A DNA stretch of 50,937 nucleotides from an uncultured Paracoccaceae bacterium (GTDB taxonomy: Bacteria; Pseudomonadota; Alphaproteobacteria; Rhodobacterales; Rhodobacteraceae): NCBI GenBank assembly GCA_903930735.1, contig CAIYZT010000104.1:1-50937 (forward strand), given 5' to 3'. The notes beneath the pieces are model-generated. The model did not search any database, had not been told where the DNA came from, and was given only the letters and a program-made list of their open reading frames with translations. Made by a program: the position numbers and the translations under genes. Shown here one piece after another: positions 37,378 through 48,235 of the stretch (the first letter of the stretch is position 1; the number at the start of each line of letters is the position of its first letter).

Positions 37378-38121
37378 TCAGAAATTTGGCTGCGGCTTAC
37401 CGCGATTGCGCAGATCTTTCCAGACCGCATCTTGCGGAGCGGGGCCGACCTGGGCAGATGCCAATTTCTTGATGACGTACATTTGCCGCATGACCCTGAT
37501 TTCGGCGATCTCGCTTGCCGAGCCCAGCAGCATGATTTGCTCGATCAGTAGATTGGTCATGGCGGGATGTTTGGTCCAGGGATCGCTTGCGTCCTGCCTG
37601 CTCTTGCCGTGGGCCCATGCCCAATCCTCGATGACATAAAGACCGCCGGGGCTAAGCCGGGGCCAAAGTATCTCGAAGGACTGTTTGGTCAGTCCATATT
37701 GATGCGATGCGTCATCGATCACAAGATCCAGAACCCCGCCCAAGTCCTCGTCCACAATCTTTGTCAATGCGGCCCGGTCTCCTTGCGAGGTGCCAAAATG
37801 CACATTCCGTCCCGGGGTGCGCTTCAGGTAGTCCATCAGCGGGGCCACCGGCTCGGCGTCAATTTCTACCGCCGACATCCTTTCAGGTTTGAAAATCTTG
37901 TCGATCAGGACAAAACTGCCTCCCTGAAAGACCCCCAATTCGATTATGCCGCGCGGTTTGATCTGATTTTCCATTTGCGCATAAGCGTTGAGGAAGGACT
38001 GGGTCTTGACCAGTGTAAAGGCCGCTGCATCCGAGCGGCGACGCTCCTTGCCTCCGGTGATGTCGATGACGAACCTCTCACCATCAACCGTCAGCTCGCC
38101 ATTCACAATCTCGTATTTCAT
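37378..38121 (-). CDS. Class I SAM-dependent methyltransferase (CmcI/Methyltransf_24-like)
   Basis: A protein of 247 residues. GIIELGVFQGGSFVLIDKIF (about residues 66-85) is the SAM-binding motif I, VEIDAEP follows as motif II, and LVIDDASHQYGLTKQSFEIL with LSPGGLYVIEDW matches the DDxSH/PGG pattern of CmcI-like and Methyltransf_24 enzymes, which often modify sugars or small molecules. The substrate is unknown. The start is the ATG at 38121 with a GGAAGGA site; the 25 upstream in-frame codons overlap a candidate promoter. It lies 18 bp upstream of tgt, probably in one transcript. Confidence 0.86.
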   Translation of the reverse strand: MKYEIVNGELTVDGERFVIDITGGKERRRSDAAAFTLVKTQSFLNAYAQMENQIKPRGIIELGVFQGGSFVLIDKIFKPERMSAVEIDAEPVAPLMDYLKRTPGRNVHFGTSQGDRAALTKIVDEDLGGVLDLVIDDASHQYGLTKQSFEILWPRLSPGGLYVIEDWAWAHGKSRQDASDPWTKHPAMTNLLIEQIMLLGSASEIAEIRVMRQMYVIKKLASAQVGPAPQDAVWKDLRNRGKPQPNF

Positions 38122-38167
38122 GCCATAGTCCTTCCCGATTTGAATCGCCGTCGCCCGCCGCAGCGGG

Positions 38168-38196
38168 TGTTTAGAATTACGCCACATCAGAGTCAA
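38168..38196 (-). promoter_or_regulatory. Candidate promoter for the methyltransferase-tgt unit
   Basis: On the minus strand TTGACT (38196-38191), 17 bp, TAAACA (38173-38168). The -35 box is good, the -10 box is weak. The predicted leader to the ATG at 38121 is about 40 bases. Confidence 0.4.
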
Positions 38197-38214
38197 CTTA
38201 ACGGCCGAGGCGGA

Positions 38215-38267
38215 AACGGCCAGTGTTTCCTGGGTCTGGTTCTACCCGATCCAATCATCTGGCCGTT
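38215..38267. repeat. Long inverted repeat between nrdJ and the methyltransferase gene
   Basis: Perfect 9-bp arms AACGGCCAG (38215-38223) and CTGGCCGTT (38259-38267) enclose 35 bases, inside which TGGGT and ACCC can form a second short stem. It lies downstream of the nrdJ stop and may end that transcript, although no U-run is obvious. Confidence 0.5.
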
Positions 38268-38307
38268 CGGCGTCGCACGGAAGACCGCCCGATTTTGCCC
38301 CGCATCC

Positions 38308-41300
38308 TCAGCTACACCCACTCGTCCCGCCGCAGGTGTTGCACTTCATGCAGGTCCCGTTGCGCACCAGCGTGTAGTTGCCGCATTCGCCGCAGGGATC
38401 GCCCTCGTAGCCTTGGATCTTGGCCTTCGCCCGCAAATCGATCCCGACCACGCCGCTGCTCAGCGCCGTCGCTGTTGTCATCGATCCACCGCCCAGCGCG
38501 GTTTCGGGCACCAGCATGTTCAGCGCCGTCACGGAATCGCCAGATGCCAGCGCCGTCGCCCCCATGGAAGCATGCATTCCGCCCTGAAACACCATCAGCT
38601 CCTGCGGCAACCGCTTGCGCAAATAGCCGGTGGAGGAGATGGAGCGCAGCAGCTCCACCGATTTGGAGGCCGCCATATCCGAAGGCTCGCCGATGTTGCG
38701 CTTGCCCTCTTCCTCGCCCCGGCCCAGATCGTCAAAGGCATGGCCGGTGGGCTTCACATGGGCAAGATCGGTGCGGTCCAGATAGGACACGGCCAGCTCG
38801 CGGAAGATATAGTCCAGGATCGAGGTCGCGTTCTTGATGCTGTCATTGCCCTGCACCATGCCTGCCGGTTCAAACCGGGTAAAGGTGAACGCATCGACAT
38901 ATTCCTCCAGCGGCACGCCGTATTGCAGGCCGACCGAGATCGCGATGGCGAAGTTGTTCATCATGGCGCGGAAACCCGCACCTTCCTTGTGCATGTCGAT
39001 GAAAATCTCGCCCAGACGCCCATCGCCGTATTCGCCGGTGCGCAGGTACACCTTGTGGCCGCCGACGATGGCCTTTTGGGTGTAGCCCTTGCGCCGCTCG
39101 GGCAGCTTTTCGCGGTTGGTGCGGATGATTTCCTTGATGATGATTTTTTCAACGATCTTCTCTGCAATCACCGCCGCCTTTTCCTGGGCGGAACCGCTGA
39201 TCATGATCTCTTCGGCTTCCTCGTCGTCCTCGATCAATGCCGAGGCCAGAGGCTGCGACAGTTTCGATCCGTCACGGTACAGCGCGTTCGCCTTGATCCC
39301 CAGTGAATGCGACAGCTCATAAGCCGCAAGCGTATCGAGGATCGAGGCCGCGTTCGGCATGTTGATCGTCTTGGAAATCGCGCCCGAGATAAAGGACTGC
39401 GCGGCGGCCATCATGTAGATATGGCTATCCACGCTGAGGAAACGCTTGCCGGTCTTGCCGCATGGATTGGCGCAATCAAAGACCGAGTAATGCTCTTTCT
39501 TCAGGAAGGGCGCACCTTCCAGCGTCATCGCGCCGCAAACATGGTCATTTGCCGCATCAATCTGCACCTTGGTAAAGCCGAGGTGGCGCAGCAGATCAAA
39601 GGTCGGATCCGCCAGCTTTTCGGCCGGGATGCCCAAGGTGCCCTTGCAGAAATCGGTCCCGATGGTCCACTGATTGAACACAAAGCGGATATCAAAGGCC
39701 GAGGGCAGCGCGGCGTCGATCTTTTCCAACTCGCGCGGACCAAAGCCGTGGCCGATCAGCGCAGTGGTGTTGATGCCGGGGCAGTTGCCGATAGAGCCAT
39801 GGCCAACGGCATAGGCCACGATTTCAGCCGATTGCGACGTGGAATAGCCCATCTTTTCCAAAGCAGCCGGAACAGACTGGTTGATGATCTTGAAATAGCC
39901 GCCGCCCGCCAGTTTCTTGAACTTGACCAGCGCGAAGTCCGGCTCGATCCCGGTCGTGTCGCAATCCATCACCAGGCCAATGGTGCCCGTGGGCGCGATC
40001 ACCGTGGTCTGCGCATTGCGGTAGCCATGCGCCTGCCCCAGCGTCAAAGCCTCGTCCCAGGCGCCGCGGGCCAGCGTGACCAGCGTCTTGTCCGGGCAAT
40101 TGGCCGCATCCAGCAGCACCGGATTGACGTTCAGCCCCTCATACATCCCCGTGCCCTGCGCCGCTGCGCGGTGGTTGCGGATCACGCGCAGCATGTGCTC
40201 TGCGTTACGCTCGTAGCCCGCAAAGGGCCCCAACTCGCGCGCCATCTCGGCCGAGGTCGCGTAGGAAACACCGGTCATCAGCGCAGTCAACGCGCCGCAC
40301 AGCGCCCGGCCTTCGCGGCTGTCATAGCCCAGACCCATATTCATCAGCAAACCGCCGATATTGGCATAGCCAAGGCCCAAGGTGCGAAAATCATAGGAAT
40401 TCTGCGCGATTTCCTTGGAGGGGAATTGCGCCATCATCACCGAAATTTCCAAGGTCACGGTCCAAAGGCGGGTCGCGTGAATATAGGCTTCGGCATCGAA
40501 CTTGCCGTTTGCAAAGAAGGTCAGCAGGTTCATCGAGGCCAGATTGCAGGCGGTATCATCAAGGAACATGTATTCCGAGCAGGGGTTGGACCCCCGGATC
40601 GCGCCGTCTTCGGGGCAGGTGTGCCAGGCATTGACGGTGTCGTGAAACTGGATGCCGGGGTCGGCGCAGGCCCAGGCCGCATGGCCGATCTGGTCCCACA
40701 GCTCGCGCGCCGAAACCGTCTTGGCCACTTTGCCATCGGTGCGGCGGATCAACTCCCAAGGCGCATCCTCGCGGACGGCTTTGAGGAAACTGTCGGTGAC
40801 GCGGACCGAATTGTTCGAGTTCTGGCCCGAGACGGTCATATAGGCCTCGGAATCCCAATCCACATCATAGGTGGGAAACTCGATCGAGGTGAAACCCTGC
40901 CTGGCATATTGCAGCACGCGGTTGGTATAGGTGTCGGGGATCATCGCCTTTTTCGCGGCGCGGATCGCCGCCTTCAGCGCCGGGTTCTTGGCCGGGTCCA
41001 CTGAGGATTCGGACGAGCCATTCCAGGTGCGGATCGCCGCAAAGATATCGTTCAGCCGCAACTCATGCGCTTTGGAGCCGGCAACCAGCGCCGCTACCTT
41101 TTGCTCTTCGATCACCTTCCAGTTCACGAAAGCCTCGACATCGGGGTGATCCATATCGCAGATCACCATCTTGGCCGCGCGCCGCGTGGTGCCGCCCGAT
41201 TTGATCGCGCCCGCTGCCCGGTCACCGATTTTCAGGAAACCCATCAGACCCGAAGATTTGCCGCCGCCGGACAGCTTTTCGCCCGCGCCGCGCAAGGATG

Positions 41301-42006
41301 AGAAATTGGTGCCAGTGCCCGAGCCGTATTTGAACAGGCGCGCCTCGCGGACCCAAAGATCCATGATGCCGCCCTCGCCCACCAGATCATCGCGCACCGA
41401 CTGGATGAAACAGGCATGCGGCTGGGGGTGTTCATAAGCGCTTTGCGATTTGGTAAGAACGCCGGTCATGTGATCGACATAGTAGTGGCCCTGCGCCGGG
41501 CCATCAACGCCGTAGGCCCAATGCAGGCCAGTGTTGAACCATTGCGGCGAATTGGGCGCGGCCATCTGGCGGGCCAGCATGAAACGCATCTCGTCATAAT
41601 AGGCGCGGGCATCGGCCTCGGTGGTGAAATAGCCCCCCTTCCAGCCCCAATAGGCCCAGGCGCCGGCAAGCCGGTCAAACACCTGCTTGGCGCTGGTCTC
41701 GCCGACAAGACGATCAGCCACGGGCAGCTTGGCCAAGGCGTCCTCATCAGGGACCGAGCGCCACAGGAATTCGGGCACGCCCTTTTCCTTGATCTTTTTC
41801 AAAGCGGCAGGAATCCCGGCCTTGCGAAAATACTTCTGCGCAAGCACGTCCGAGGCGACCTGGCTCCAACTGGCGGGCACTTCGACGGCCTCGTTGCGGA
41901 ACACGATTTTGCCGTCCGGATTGCGAATCTCCGAGGTGGTGACCGAAAAGTCCAGCGCCCCGTAGGCGCCGTTGGCTTCGGTGGTAAACTTGCGCTCGAT
42001 CTTCAT
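38308..42006 (-). CDS. nrdJ: Vitamin B12-dependent ribonucleotide reductase (class II)
   Basis: Adenosylcobalamin-dependent reductase making dNTPs with or without oxygen. 1232 residues, the normal size for the alphaproteobacterial NrdJ. Visible landmarks are the N-terminal [19 protein letters not shown], the HPQPHACFI segment with a redox cysteine, [14 protein letters not shown], the active-site loop [21 protein letters not shown] (read in pieces), [19 protein letters not shown] and the C-terminal zinc-ribbon-like tail CGECGNY...CMKCNTCGG. The ATG at 42006 has the family N-terminus MKIERKFT. Two NrdR-like palindromes lie about 215-245 bp upstream. Confidence 0.98.
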   Translation of the reverse strand: MKIERKFTTEANGAYGALDFSVTTSEIRNPDGKIVFRNEAVEVPASWSQVASDVLAQKYFRKAGIPAALKKIKEKGVPEFLWRSVPDEDALAKLPVADRLVGETSAKQVFDRLAGAWAYWGWKGGYFTTEADARAYYDEMRFMLARQMAAPNSPQWFNTGLHWAYGVDGPAQGHYYVDHMTGVLTKSQSAYEHPQPHACFIQSVRDDLVGEGGIMDLWVREARLFKYGSGTGTNFSSLRGAGEKLSGGGKSSGLMGFLKIGDRAAGAIKSGGTTRRAAKMVICDMDHPDVEAFVNWKVIEEQKVAALVAGSKAHELRLNDIFAAIRTWNGSSESSVDPAKNPALKAAIRAAKKAMIPDTYTNRVLQYARQGFTSIEFPTYDVDWDSEAYMTVSGQNSNNSVRVTDSFLKAVREDAPWELIRRTDGKVAKTVSARELWDQIGHAAWACADPGIQFHDTVNAWHTCPEDGAIRGSNPCSEYMFLDDTACNLASMNLLTFFANGKFDAEAYIHATRLWTVTLEISVMMAQFPSKEIAQNSYDFRTLGLGYANIGGLLMNMGLGYDSREGRALCGALTALMTGVSYATSAEMARELGPFAGYERNAEHMLRVIRNHRAAAQGTGMYEGLNVNPVLLDAANCPDKTLVTLARGAWDEALTLGQAHGYRNAQTTVIAPTGTIGLVMDCDTTGIEPDFALVKFKKLAGGGYFKIINQSVPAALEKMGYSTSQSAEIVAYAVGHGSIGNCPGINTTALIGHGFGPRELEKIDAALPSAFDIRFVFNQWTIGTDFCKGTLGIPAEKLADPTFDLLRHLGFTKVQIDAANDHVCGAMTLEGAPFLKKEHYSVFDCANPCGKTGKRFLSVDSHIYMMAAAQSFISGAISKTINMPNAASILDTLAAYELSHSLGIKANALYRDGSKLSQPLASALIEDDEEAEEIMISGSAQEKAAVIAEKIVEKIIIKEIIRTNREKLPERRKGYTQKAIVGGHKVYLRTGEYGDGRLGEIFIDMHKEGAGFRAMMNNFAIAISVGLQYGVPLEEYVDAFTFTRFEPAGMVQGNDSIKNATSILDYIFRELAVSYLDRTDLAHVKPTGHAFDDLGRGEEEGKRNIGEPSDMAASKSVELLRSISSTGYLRKRLPQELMVFQGGMHASMGATALASGDSVTALNMLVPETALGGGSMTTATALSSGVVGIDLRAKAKIQGYEGDPCGECGNYTLVRNGTCMKCNTCGGTSGCS

Positions 42007-42444
42007 GGTTTCGTCCCATTATGCGGAGCGGCGGTCTTTAGCCGTCTGCCCCAGTCCCCTGTCCACGCCCCAGCGTCGCCCTATTGTCCTCGCCTGCCTG
42101 CCGCAGGTTGCGCACTCTTTTGGAGTGGTAGGATCCTCGGGTTTCGCCGCAAGAGGCCGCATCAATGCGCGGCTCTCTCACCGACCTGATCAACGTGCCG
42201 CAAATCCCGGACCATATCAACGAGTATTTCGTAATTACCCACTATATTTTGTGCTTGACCGGCATTGACCTTCTAGGGGTGGCGTCACGGAGACGTGAGG
42301 CTTTGCCGCATCGAGGGGTCAAACCAAGGCTCACAAGCCACTTCAACTATGCCCAAAAGGGCTGGATTTAGGGGCACTTGCCCCCAAATCCTCATCAAAT
42401 GCAACAATGCGCCGGCCTGGGTAAGGGCGGCCCAAAAAGGGGAA
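42007..42444. other. 438-bp intergenic region upstream of nrdJ
   Basis: It holds the NrdR-like boxes. A long imperfect hairpin lies at 42364-42391: GGATTT/AAATCC and GGGGC/GCCCC around a tetraloop ACTT with one A-C mismatch. A 12-bp palindrome GCCCAAAAGGGC lies near 42352. The hairpin is placed to end the DMT transporter transcript coming from the right. I see no cobalamin riboswitch core and no convincing gene. Confidence 0.55.
42220..42253 (-). promoter_or_regulatory. Pair of NrdR-box-like palindromes upstream of nrdJ
   Basis: On the minus strand CACAAAATATAGTG (42253-42240) resembles the NrdR consensus ACACAATATATTGT, and a second imperfect palindrome ACGAAATACTCGT (42232-42220) lies with centres about 20 bp apart, two helical turns. 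NrdR usually binds such tandem boxes before ribonucleotide reductase genes, commonly three turns apart, so the spacing is a caveat. Confidence 0.45.
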
Positions 42445-43323
42445 TCATGCCCGCCGATTGATGAGATAAATTCCGGCCCCCACAAGGCAGGCCGCCCCCA
42501 ATAGTCCAGGGGCCAAAGCCTCGTGAAAGAACAGATAGCCAAGGCCGATGGCAAAGACCGGGGTCAGAAAGGAAAAAGAGGCGACGGTGCCGGTTGGGTA
42601 GACCGACAAGAGCCAAAGCCAGGTGATGAATCCGCCCGCCACCACGACCGAGGCCTGAAAGATCAGCAAGACCCAATGGCCAGGCTCGATCTCGCGGATC
42701 AAGGGGCCAAAGAAGGGCGCGGCCAGCAGCAGAATCGGGGCCGATACCGTGACCATCCAGAAAAGCTGCGCCTCGGGGCCTGCCTCACGCATCCGGGTGG
42801 CGCGGGCGATAAAGGCCGTGCCGGCCCATCCCAGCGCGCCGCCGATGGCAAAAAGATCGCCATAGATATTGGCATGGCCCGAGGGGCTTTTGGACAGGAT
42901 CGCCCAAGCCGTGCCGCAAAAGGCCAGCATCAGGCCCGCCGCACGCATCGGCGTGATCTGCTCGTTCGGCAGGCCGAAATGCGCGATCACCGCCATCCAC
43001 AGCGGCATCGAATAGAACAGAACCGAGGCGCGTCCCACCGCCGTCAGATCCAGCGCCATGAAAAGGCACAGAAACTCGGCTGCAAAGACAATGCCCATCA
43101 GCACCCCCGGCCCCAGATCAGACCAACGCACCCGCCCCCAAAGCCCCCGATACCACAGCCAGCCCGCAACAAAGACAATGGCCAGCGCCGAGCGCAGCCC
43201 CGCTAAAAACACCGGCTGCAGCCCCGTGTTGACCTCTTTGATGATGATCTGATTGGCCGCTAGCAGCAGCGCCACCGCCATCAGCACCGACAGGCCCACC
43301 CCATCCATCCGGTCCTTGCGCAT
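42445..43323 (-). CDS. EamA/DMT-family transporter
   Basis: A protein of 292 residues with ten hydrophobic segments in two EamA repeats, typical of drug/metabolite transporters of the inner membrane. The first repeat contains NQIIIKEVNTGLQPVFLAGLR, and the second ends with LTPVFAIGLGYLFFHEALAP, the classical second-repeat signature. The substrate is unknown. The start is the ATG at 43323 with an AGGGG site 8 bp upstream; the ATG at 43308 with AAGGA is an alternative. It is divergent from fur. Confidence 0.88.
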   Translation of the reverse strand: MRKDRMDGVGLSVLMAVALLLAANQIIIKEVNTGLQPVFLAGLRSALAIVFVAGWLWYRGLWGRVRWSDLGPGVLMGIVFAAEFLCLFMALDLTAVGRASVLFYSMPLWMAVIAHFGLPNEQITPMRAAGLMLAFCGTAWAILSKSPSGHANIYGDLFAIGGALGWAGTAFIARATRMREAGPEAQLFWMVTVSAPILLLAAPFFGPLIREIEPGHWVLLIFQASVVVAGGFITWLWLLSVYPTGTVASFSFLTPVFAIGLGYLFFHEALAPGLLGAACLVGAGIYLINRRA

Positions 43324-43476
43324 CTGCTGATCCCCTGCCCGGGCCAAAGCGGCCCCTCGGCGCCAGCCTTTCACCCGCACCAAAGCCCCTGTCAATCCAG
43401 CAAAATCGCTGGCAGAAAAGCCTGACTTCCCCTAAAGCGGCCCAAACCAGCCGCGCGAAAGGGTCTCGGGGCCGCC

Positions 43477-43899
43477 ATGACTAATACCAATGCCCATAAC
43501 ATCGTCGCCCGCTGCGAGGCCCGCGGCCTGCGGATGACCGATCAGCGCCGGGTTCTGGCCCGCGTCATCGGCGATGCCGTGGACCATCCGGATGTCGAGG
43601 AAATCTATGCCCGCGCCTCGGCGCTCGATCCGCATATCTCGCTGGCGACGGTTTACCGCACGGTAAAGCTGTTCCAAGAGGCCGGGATTCTGGACAAGCT
43701 GGAATTTGGCGATGGCCGCGCGCGCTATGAAGACGCCGAGCGCGATCACCATGACCATCTGATTGATGTCTCGACCGGCAAGGTGATCGAATTCATTGAC
43801 CCCGAGATCGAGGCCCTGCAGGAAAAGATCGCCGAGCGGCTTGGCTTCAGGCTGATCGGGCATCGGCTGGAATTGCTTGGGCTTCCGACCCGCAAGTGA
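43477..43899 (+). CDS. fur: Fur family transcriptional regulator
   Basis: A metal-sensing repressor of 140 residues. The winged-helix part is residues 1-80 (RGLRMTDQRRVLARV and HPDVEEIYARASALDPHISLATVYRTVKLF), and the metal-binding region reads ERDHHDHLIDVSTGKVIEF, with sensory histidines. The C-terminal CxxC zinc site of E. coli Fur is absent, as in alphaproteobacterial Fur/Mur proteins, which often respond to manganese. Whether it senses iron or manganese cannot be decided. The following DMT transporter gene overlaps its stop by 4 bp (GTGA), so they are coupled. Confidence 0.93.
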   Translation: MTNTNAHNIVARCEARGLRMTDQRRVLARVIGDAVDHPDVEEIYARASALDPHISLATVYRTVKLFQEAGILDKLEFGDGRARYEDAERDHHDHLIDVSTGKVIEFIDPEIEALQEKIAERLGFRLIGHRLELLGLPTRK

Positions 43900-44795
43900 G
43901 CCATATCCCCGCCCCCCGCGCCTCCAGTGCCGACAATCTGCGCGGCATAGCGGTCATGTCCGGCTCGATGGCGATGTTCGCGATTGAGGATATGTTCCTG
44001 AAATTCGCCGCAAAAGACCTGCCGACCGGGCAGATCCTGTTCATTCCGGCTGTCTTCGCCTTTATTTTCTTCGCCTGTCTCGTGCGCCGCGAGGGCAAGC
44101 AAACCTTTACCCCCACAGCGCTGCACCCTTGGGTTCTGACGCGCAACGCCGGCGAGATGATCGGCACCATCGCCTATATCACCGCGCTGGCCTCGGTGCC
44201 GCTGGCCACGGTTTCGGCGGTCCTGCAAGCCATGCCGCTGGCCGTCACCCTCGGCGCCGCGCTGTTCTTGGGCGAAAATGTCGGATGGCGGCGCTGGAGC
44301 GCGATTGCGGTCGGTTTTGCCGGGGTCATTTTAGTGATCCGGCCGGGGATGGAGGGGTTTCGCCCGGCGGGTCTTTGGGTTTTGGTCACCGTCGCGGGCC
44401 TTGCGCTGCGCGATCTGGCATCGCGCAAGATCCCGGCCGAGATCACAAATTCACAGGTCTCGGCCTGGGGGATCGCTTCGGTGGCGGTGCTGGGCGCGGG
44501 GATGATGCCGTTTCAGACCATGGTCATCCCCGATCTTTGGCAATCGGCCATGCTGGCCGGCGCCTTGGTTTTCGGCACCGCTGGCTATTGGGCCATCACC
44601 ACAGCCACCCGGCTCGGCGATGTCTCCGTCGTCTCGCCCTTCCGCTATTCCCGCCTGATTTTCGCCATCCTGATCGGCACTTTGGTTTTCTCCGAAACCT
44701 TGGATCTGTACACAATCGCCGGGGCCGCGCTGATCATCGGATCCGGGCTTTATGCCTTTGCGCGCGAACGTTCGCGCCGTCTGGCCCAGATTTAG
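43896..44795 (+). CDS. EamA/DMT-family transporter
   Basis: Inner-membrane protein of 299 residues with ten hydrophobic segments in two EamA repeats. The first repeat carries EDMFLKFAAKDLPTGQILF and ALASVPLATVSAVLQAMPLAV, and the second SVVSPFRYSRLIFAILIGTLV, signatures of the branch that includes S-adenosylmethionine- and riboflavin-type carriers; the substrate here is unknown. It starts with the GTG that overlaps the fur stop codon, so its expression is tied to fur and it may be metal-responsive. Confidence 0.88.
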   Translation: MSHIPAPRASSADNLRGIAVMSGSMAMFAIEDMFLKFAAKDLPTGQILFIPAVFAFIFFACLVRREGKQTFTPTALHPWVLTRNAGEMIGTIAYITALASVPLATVSAVLQAMPLAVTLGAALFLGENVGWRRWSAIAVGFAGVILVIRPGMEGFRPAGLWVLVTVAGLALRDLASRKIPAEITNSQVSAWGIASVAVLGAGMMPFQTMVIPDLWQSAMLAGALVFGTAGYWAITTATRLGDVSVVSPFRYSRLIFAILIGTLVFSETLDLYTIAGAALIIGSGLYAFARERSRRLAQI

Positions 44796-44852
44796 GCGCA
44801 AAACCGGCCCCTTGGCCCCATGACCCTTTCTTCTGTCACAAACCCTCGCTAA

Positions 44853-46172
<1,320 letters not shown>

Positions 46173-46188
46173 TTTTTTGACCCTGCGG

Positions 46189-46214
46189 CAAAGGGCGCCT
46201 TCGGACGCCCTTTG
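46189..46214 (+). terminator. Hairpin between convergent eno and SDR genes
   Basis: A perfect 9-bp stem CAAAGGGCG/CGCCCTTTG with an 8-base loop ending directly at the SDR stop codon. It is symmetric and could serve both genes; the U-run on either strand is short, so efficiency is uncertain. Confidence 0.6.
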
Positions 46215-46988
46215 TCAGTCCAGCGCCACCTTGAACTCCTGCAAGGTATTGCCGCCGTCCACAGTGATCAGTTGTCCGGTGATATAACTCGCCTCTTCGC
46301 TGGCCAAAAACACCGCGACATGGCCGATCTCTTCGGGCCGCCCCGCGCGCCCAACCGGCGTATAGCGCCCCGCGATCACCTCTTTGGCCGACGAAGACGC
46401 GGTCTGGATCCAGCCCGGCCCGATGCAATTGACCGTGATCCCTTTGGCACCGTTTTCAATCGCCTGCACCCGCGCCATGCCCAACATCCCCGCCTTGGCC
46501 GCCGCATAGGCGCCCGAGCCCGCGATCCCGACCAAAGGCCCGGTGACCGAAGACATATGGATGATGCGCCCATAGCCGCGCTTGGCCATGCCGGGCAGCA
46601 CGGCGCGGCTAGTCATGAAGGCGGATTTGAGGCTGATTGCCAGATGGAAATCCCAAGATTCGTCGGTCATCTGGGCCAGAGTCGCGCGCTTTTGCGATTT
46701 GCCGCTTTGCGCCATCCCTGCGTTGTTTACCAGAATGTCGATCGGCCCCAGCGCCTTGGTCACCGCCGCAATCAGCGCCTTGATCTGCGCCGGATCGGTC
46801 AGATCAGCCTCCTGCGCAAAGCTGCCCTCAGCCCCGATCTCTGCCAGCCGGTCAAAAATCCGCGATGTGGTCGAAGTGACCGCAACCTTGGCCCCGCCCG
46901 CCTTGAGCAGCCGCGCGGTGGCAAAGCCGATCCCACCCTCTGATCCCGCGCCGGTGACCAACGCCACCTTTCCCTGCACACCTGCCAT
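46215..46988 (-). CDS. SDR family NAD(P)-dependent oxidoreductase
   Basis: Short-chain dehydrogenase of 257 residues, classical type. The cofactor loop is VTGAGSEGGIG (residues 11-21), NNAGMAQ is present at about 90, the catalytic Ser is in HMSSVTG, and the Tyr-Lys pair in YAAAKAGM. The C-terminus SYITGQLITVDGGNTLQEF is that of FabG-like reductases. The substrate is unknown; the FabG-like pattern fits a 3-oxoacyl or polyol substrate. The ATG at 46988 has a perfect AGGAGG ribosome site. It is divergent from the DUF985 cupin gene. Confidence 0.93.
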   Translation of the reverse strand: MAGVQGKVALVTGAGSEGGIGFATARLLKAGGAKVAVTSTTSRIFDRLAEIGAEGSFAQEADLTDPAQIKALIAAVTKALGPIDILVNNAGMAQSGKSQKRATLAQMTDESWDFHLAISLKSAFMTSRAVLPGMAKRGYGRIIHMSSVTGPLVGIAGSGAYAAAKAGMLGMARVQAIENGAKGITVNCIGPGWIQTASSSAKEVIAGRYTPVGRAGRPEEIGHVAVFLASEEASYITGQLITVDGGNTLQEFKVALD

Positions 46989-47068
46989 AAGTCCTCCTGC
47001 TCATGAACGCCGCCCTTGCAGCGCGCCCAGATGCTGGCATCATGGCGGCCGCGCAACAAGAGGGTTTC

Positions 47069-47503
47069 ATGCAAGCCGAGGCCATCATCGCTCACCTGAA
47101 TCTGGCGCCCCATCCCGAAGGCGGCTGGTACAGGCAAACCTGGGCCGGGCCCCAGATCGGCGGCCGAGCCTGCGGGACCGCGATTTATTTCCTGCTCAAA
47201 TCGGGCGAGAGCAGTCATTGGCACCGCGTCGATGCGGACGAGATCTGGCTTTACCACGCCGGCGCGCCGCTGAGGCTGTCGGTGGCAGCGACCGAAGCCG
47301 GGCCAGCGCGGCAGACGATTCTGGGGCCAGACTTGGCGGAAGGCCAGTTCCCGCAATCCATTGTGCCAAAGGGCGAATGGCAGGCGGCGCGGACCCTTGG
47401 GGATTATACCCTCGTCTCCTGCACCGTCTCGCCGGGGTTTCAGTTCGAGGGGTTCGAGATGGCACCGAAGGGCTTTGACATTTCGGCCCAAACCCAAGCC
47501 TGA
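47069..47503 (+). CDS. Cupin_5 (DUF985) family protein
   Basis: A protein of 144 residues of the DUF985/Cupin_5 family. Family marks are NLAPHPEGGWYRQTW at the N-terminus, TAIYFLLKSGESSHWHRVDADEIWLYHAG carrying the cupin histidines (read in pieces), GEWQAARTLGDYTLVSCTVSPGF and the closing FQFEGFEMAPKGFD. A small sugar or nucleotide-sugar role is often suspected in this family but unproven. The start is the ATG at 47069 with an AGAGGG ribosome site; two in-frame ATGs upstream (47003 and 47042) are poorer. Confidence 0.9.
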   Translation: MQAEAIIAHLNLAPHPEGGWYRQTWAGPQIGGRACGTAIYFLLKSGESSHWHRVDADEIWLYHAGAPLRLSVAATEAGPARQTILGPDLAEGQFPQSIVPKGEWQAARTLGDYTLVSCTVSPGFQFEGFEMAPKGFDISAQTQA

Positions 47504-47577
47504 AAAATCGCCGCCCTGTGCGCAGCGTGCCGCTTGGGGGATTGCAGCGCACCGCTGAACCCGGCAAAATCCCTACC

Positions 47578-48168
47578 ATGGACCACAAGACGCTTATCCA
47601 GTATTTGCCGCCCGAGTTGCGGGCACATCTGACCCAGAAGTCGAACCGCGCCGGGCTGGTTCATCTGGCGGGGCATCTGGGCGCTATTTGCCTGACCTCC
47701 ACGCTTATCCTGATGGCCCCGCCGCTATGGTGGCTCGCGCTGCCTTTGCAGGGGATATTGCTGGTCTTTCTCTTCACGCTTGAACATGAGACGACGCACA
47801 AGACCCCCTTTGCCAGTCCTTGGCTGAACGAAGTCATGGGGCGGATCTGCGGGCTCATCCTGATCCTGCCCTTCGAATGGTTCCGCTATTTCCACCTCGC
47901 ACATCACAAATACACCCATCAGCCGGGGCTTGATCCCGAATTGGACGGCCCGGCTTTAGAAACCCGTGCGCAGTGGGCTTGGCATGTGTCGGGCATTCCC
48001 TATTGGCGCGCGCAGATCCTTCTGATGGTGCGGCTTGCCTTTAACCGCCCGATTGAAAGCAGCTTTATCCCCAAAGCCGCCCTGCACGACATCGCCCGCG
48101 AGCAATTGCCGGTGACCGCGCCCGGCTATGTCGCCTTTAGCCGGGACTATCTGGCGCGGCGGCCATAA
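47578..48168 (+). CDS. Fatty acid desaturase, C-terminally truncated (possible pseudogene)
   Basis: A membrane protein of 196 residues with the first two histidine boxes of membrane desaturases: HETTH at about residue 76 and HLAHHKYTH at about 110. Hydrophobic pairs flank them as expected. Full-length relatives are about 300 or more residues and have a third box, HxxHH, which is absent here: the reading frame ends with AREQLPVTAPGYVAFSRDYL and a few more residues, then a stop, and no continuation is seen in other frames. The gene is therefore truncated and probably inactive, unless a very short variant. The start (ATG at 47578) has no strong ribosome site. Confidence 0.75.
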   Translation: MDHKTLIQYLPPELRAHLTQKSNRAGLVHLAGHLGAICLTSTLILMAPPLWWLALPLQGILLVFLFTLEHETTHKTPFASPWLNEVMGRICGLILILPFEWFRYFHLAHHKYTHQPGLDPELDGPALETRAQWAWHVSGIPYWRAQILLMVRLAFNRPIESSFIPKAALHDIAREQLPVTAPGYVAFSRDYLARRP

Positions 48169-48235
48169 GCTGGATTCTACCCGGCACAATTTTGCACTGG
48201 CACCCCACCGCGCGCGCGCCTAAGACAACCCCACC

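Noticed and set aside
39307-41004. Plus-strand frames of over 500 residues opposite nrdJ
   Set aside because: Shadow frames of a certain gene; no domains, no ribosome site.
42007-42444. Cobalamin riboswitch before nrdJ
   Set aside because: No B12-box-like core is visible; the structured parts are better explained by operators and a hairpin.
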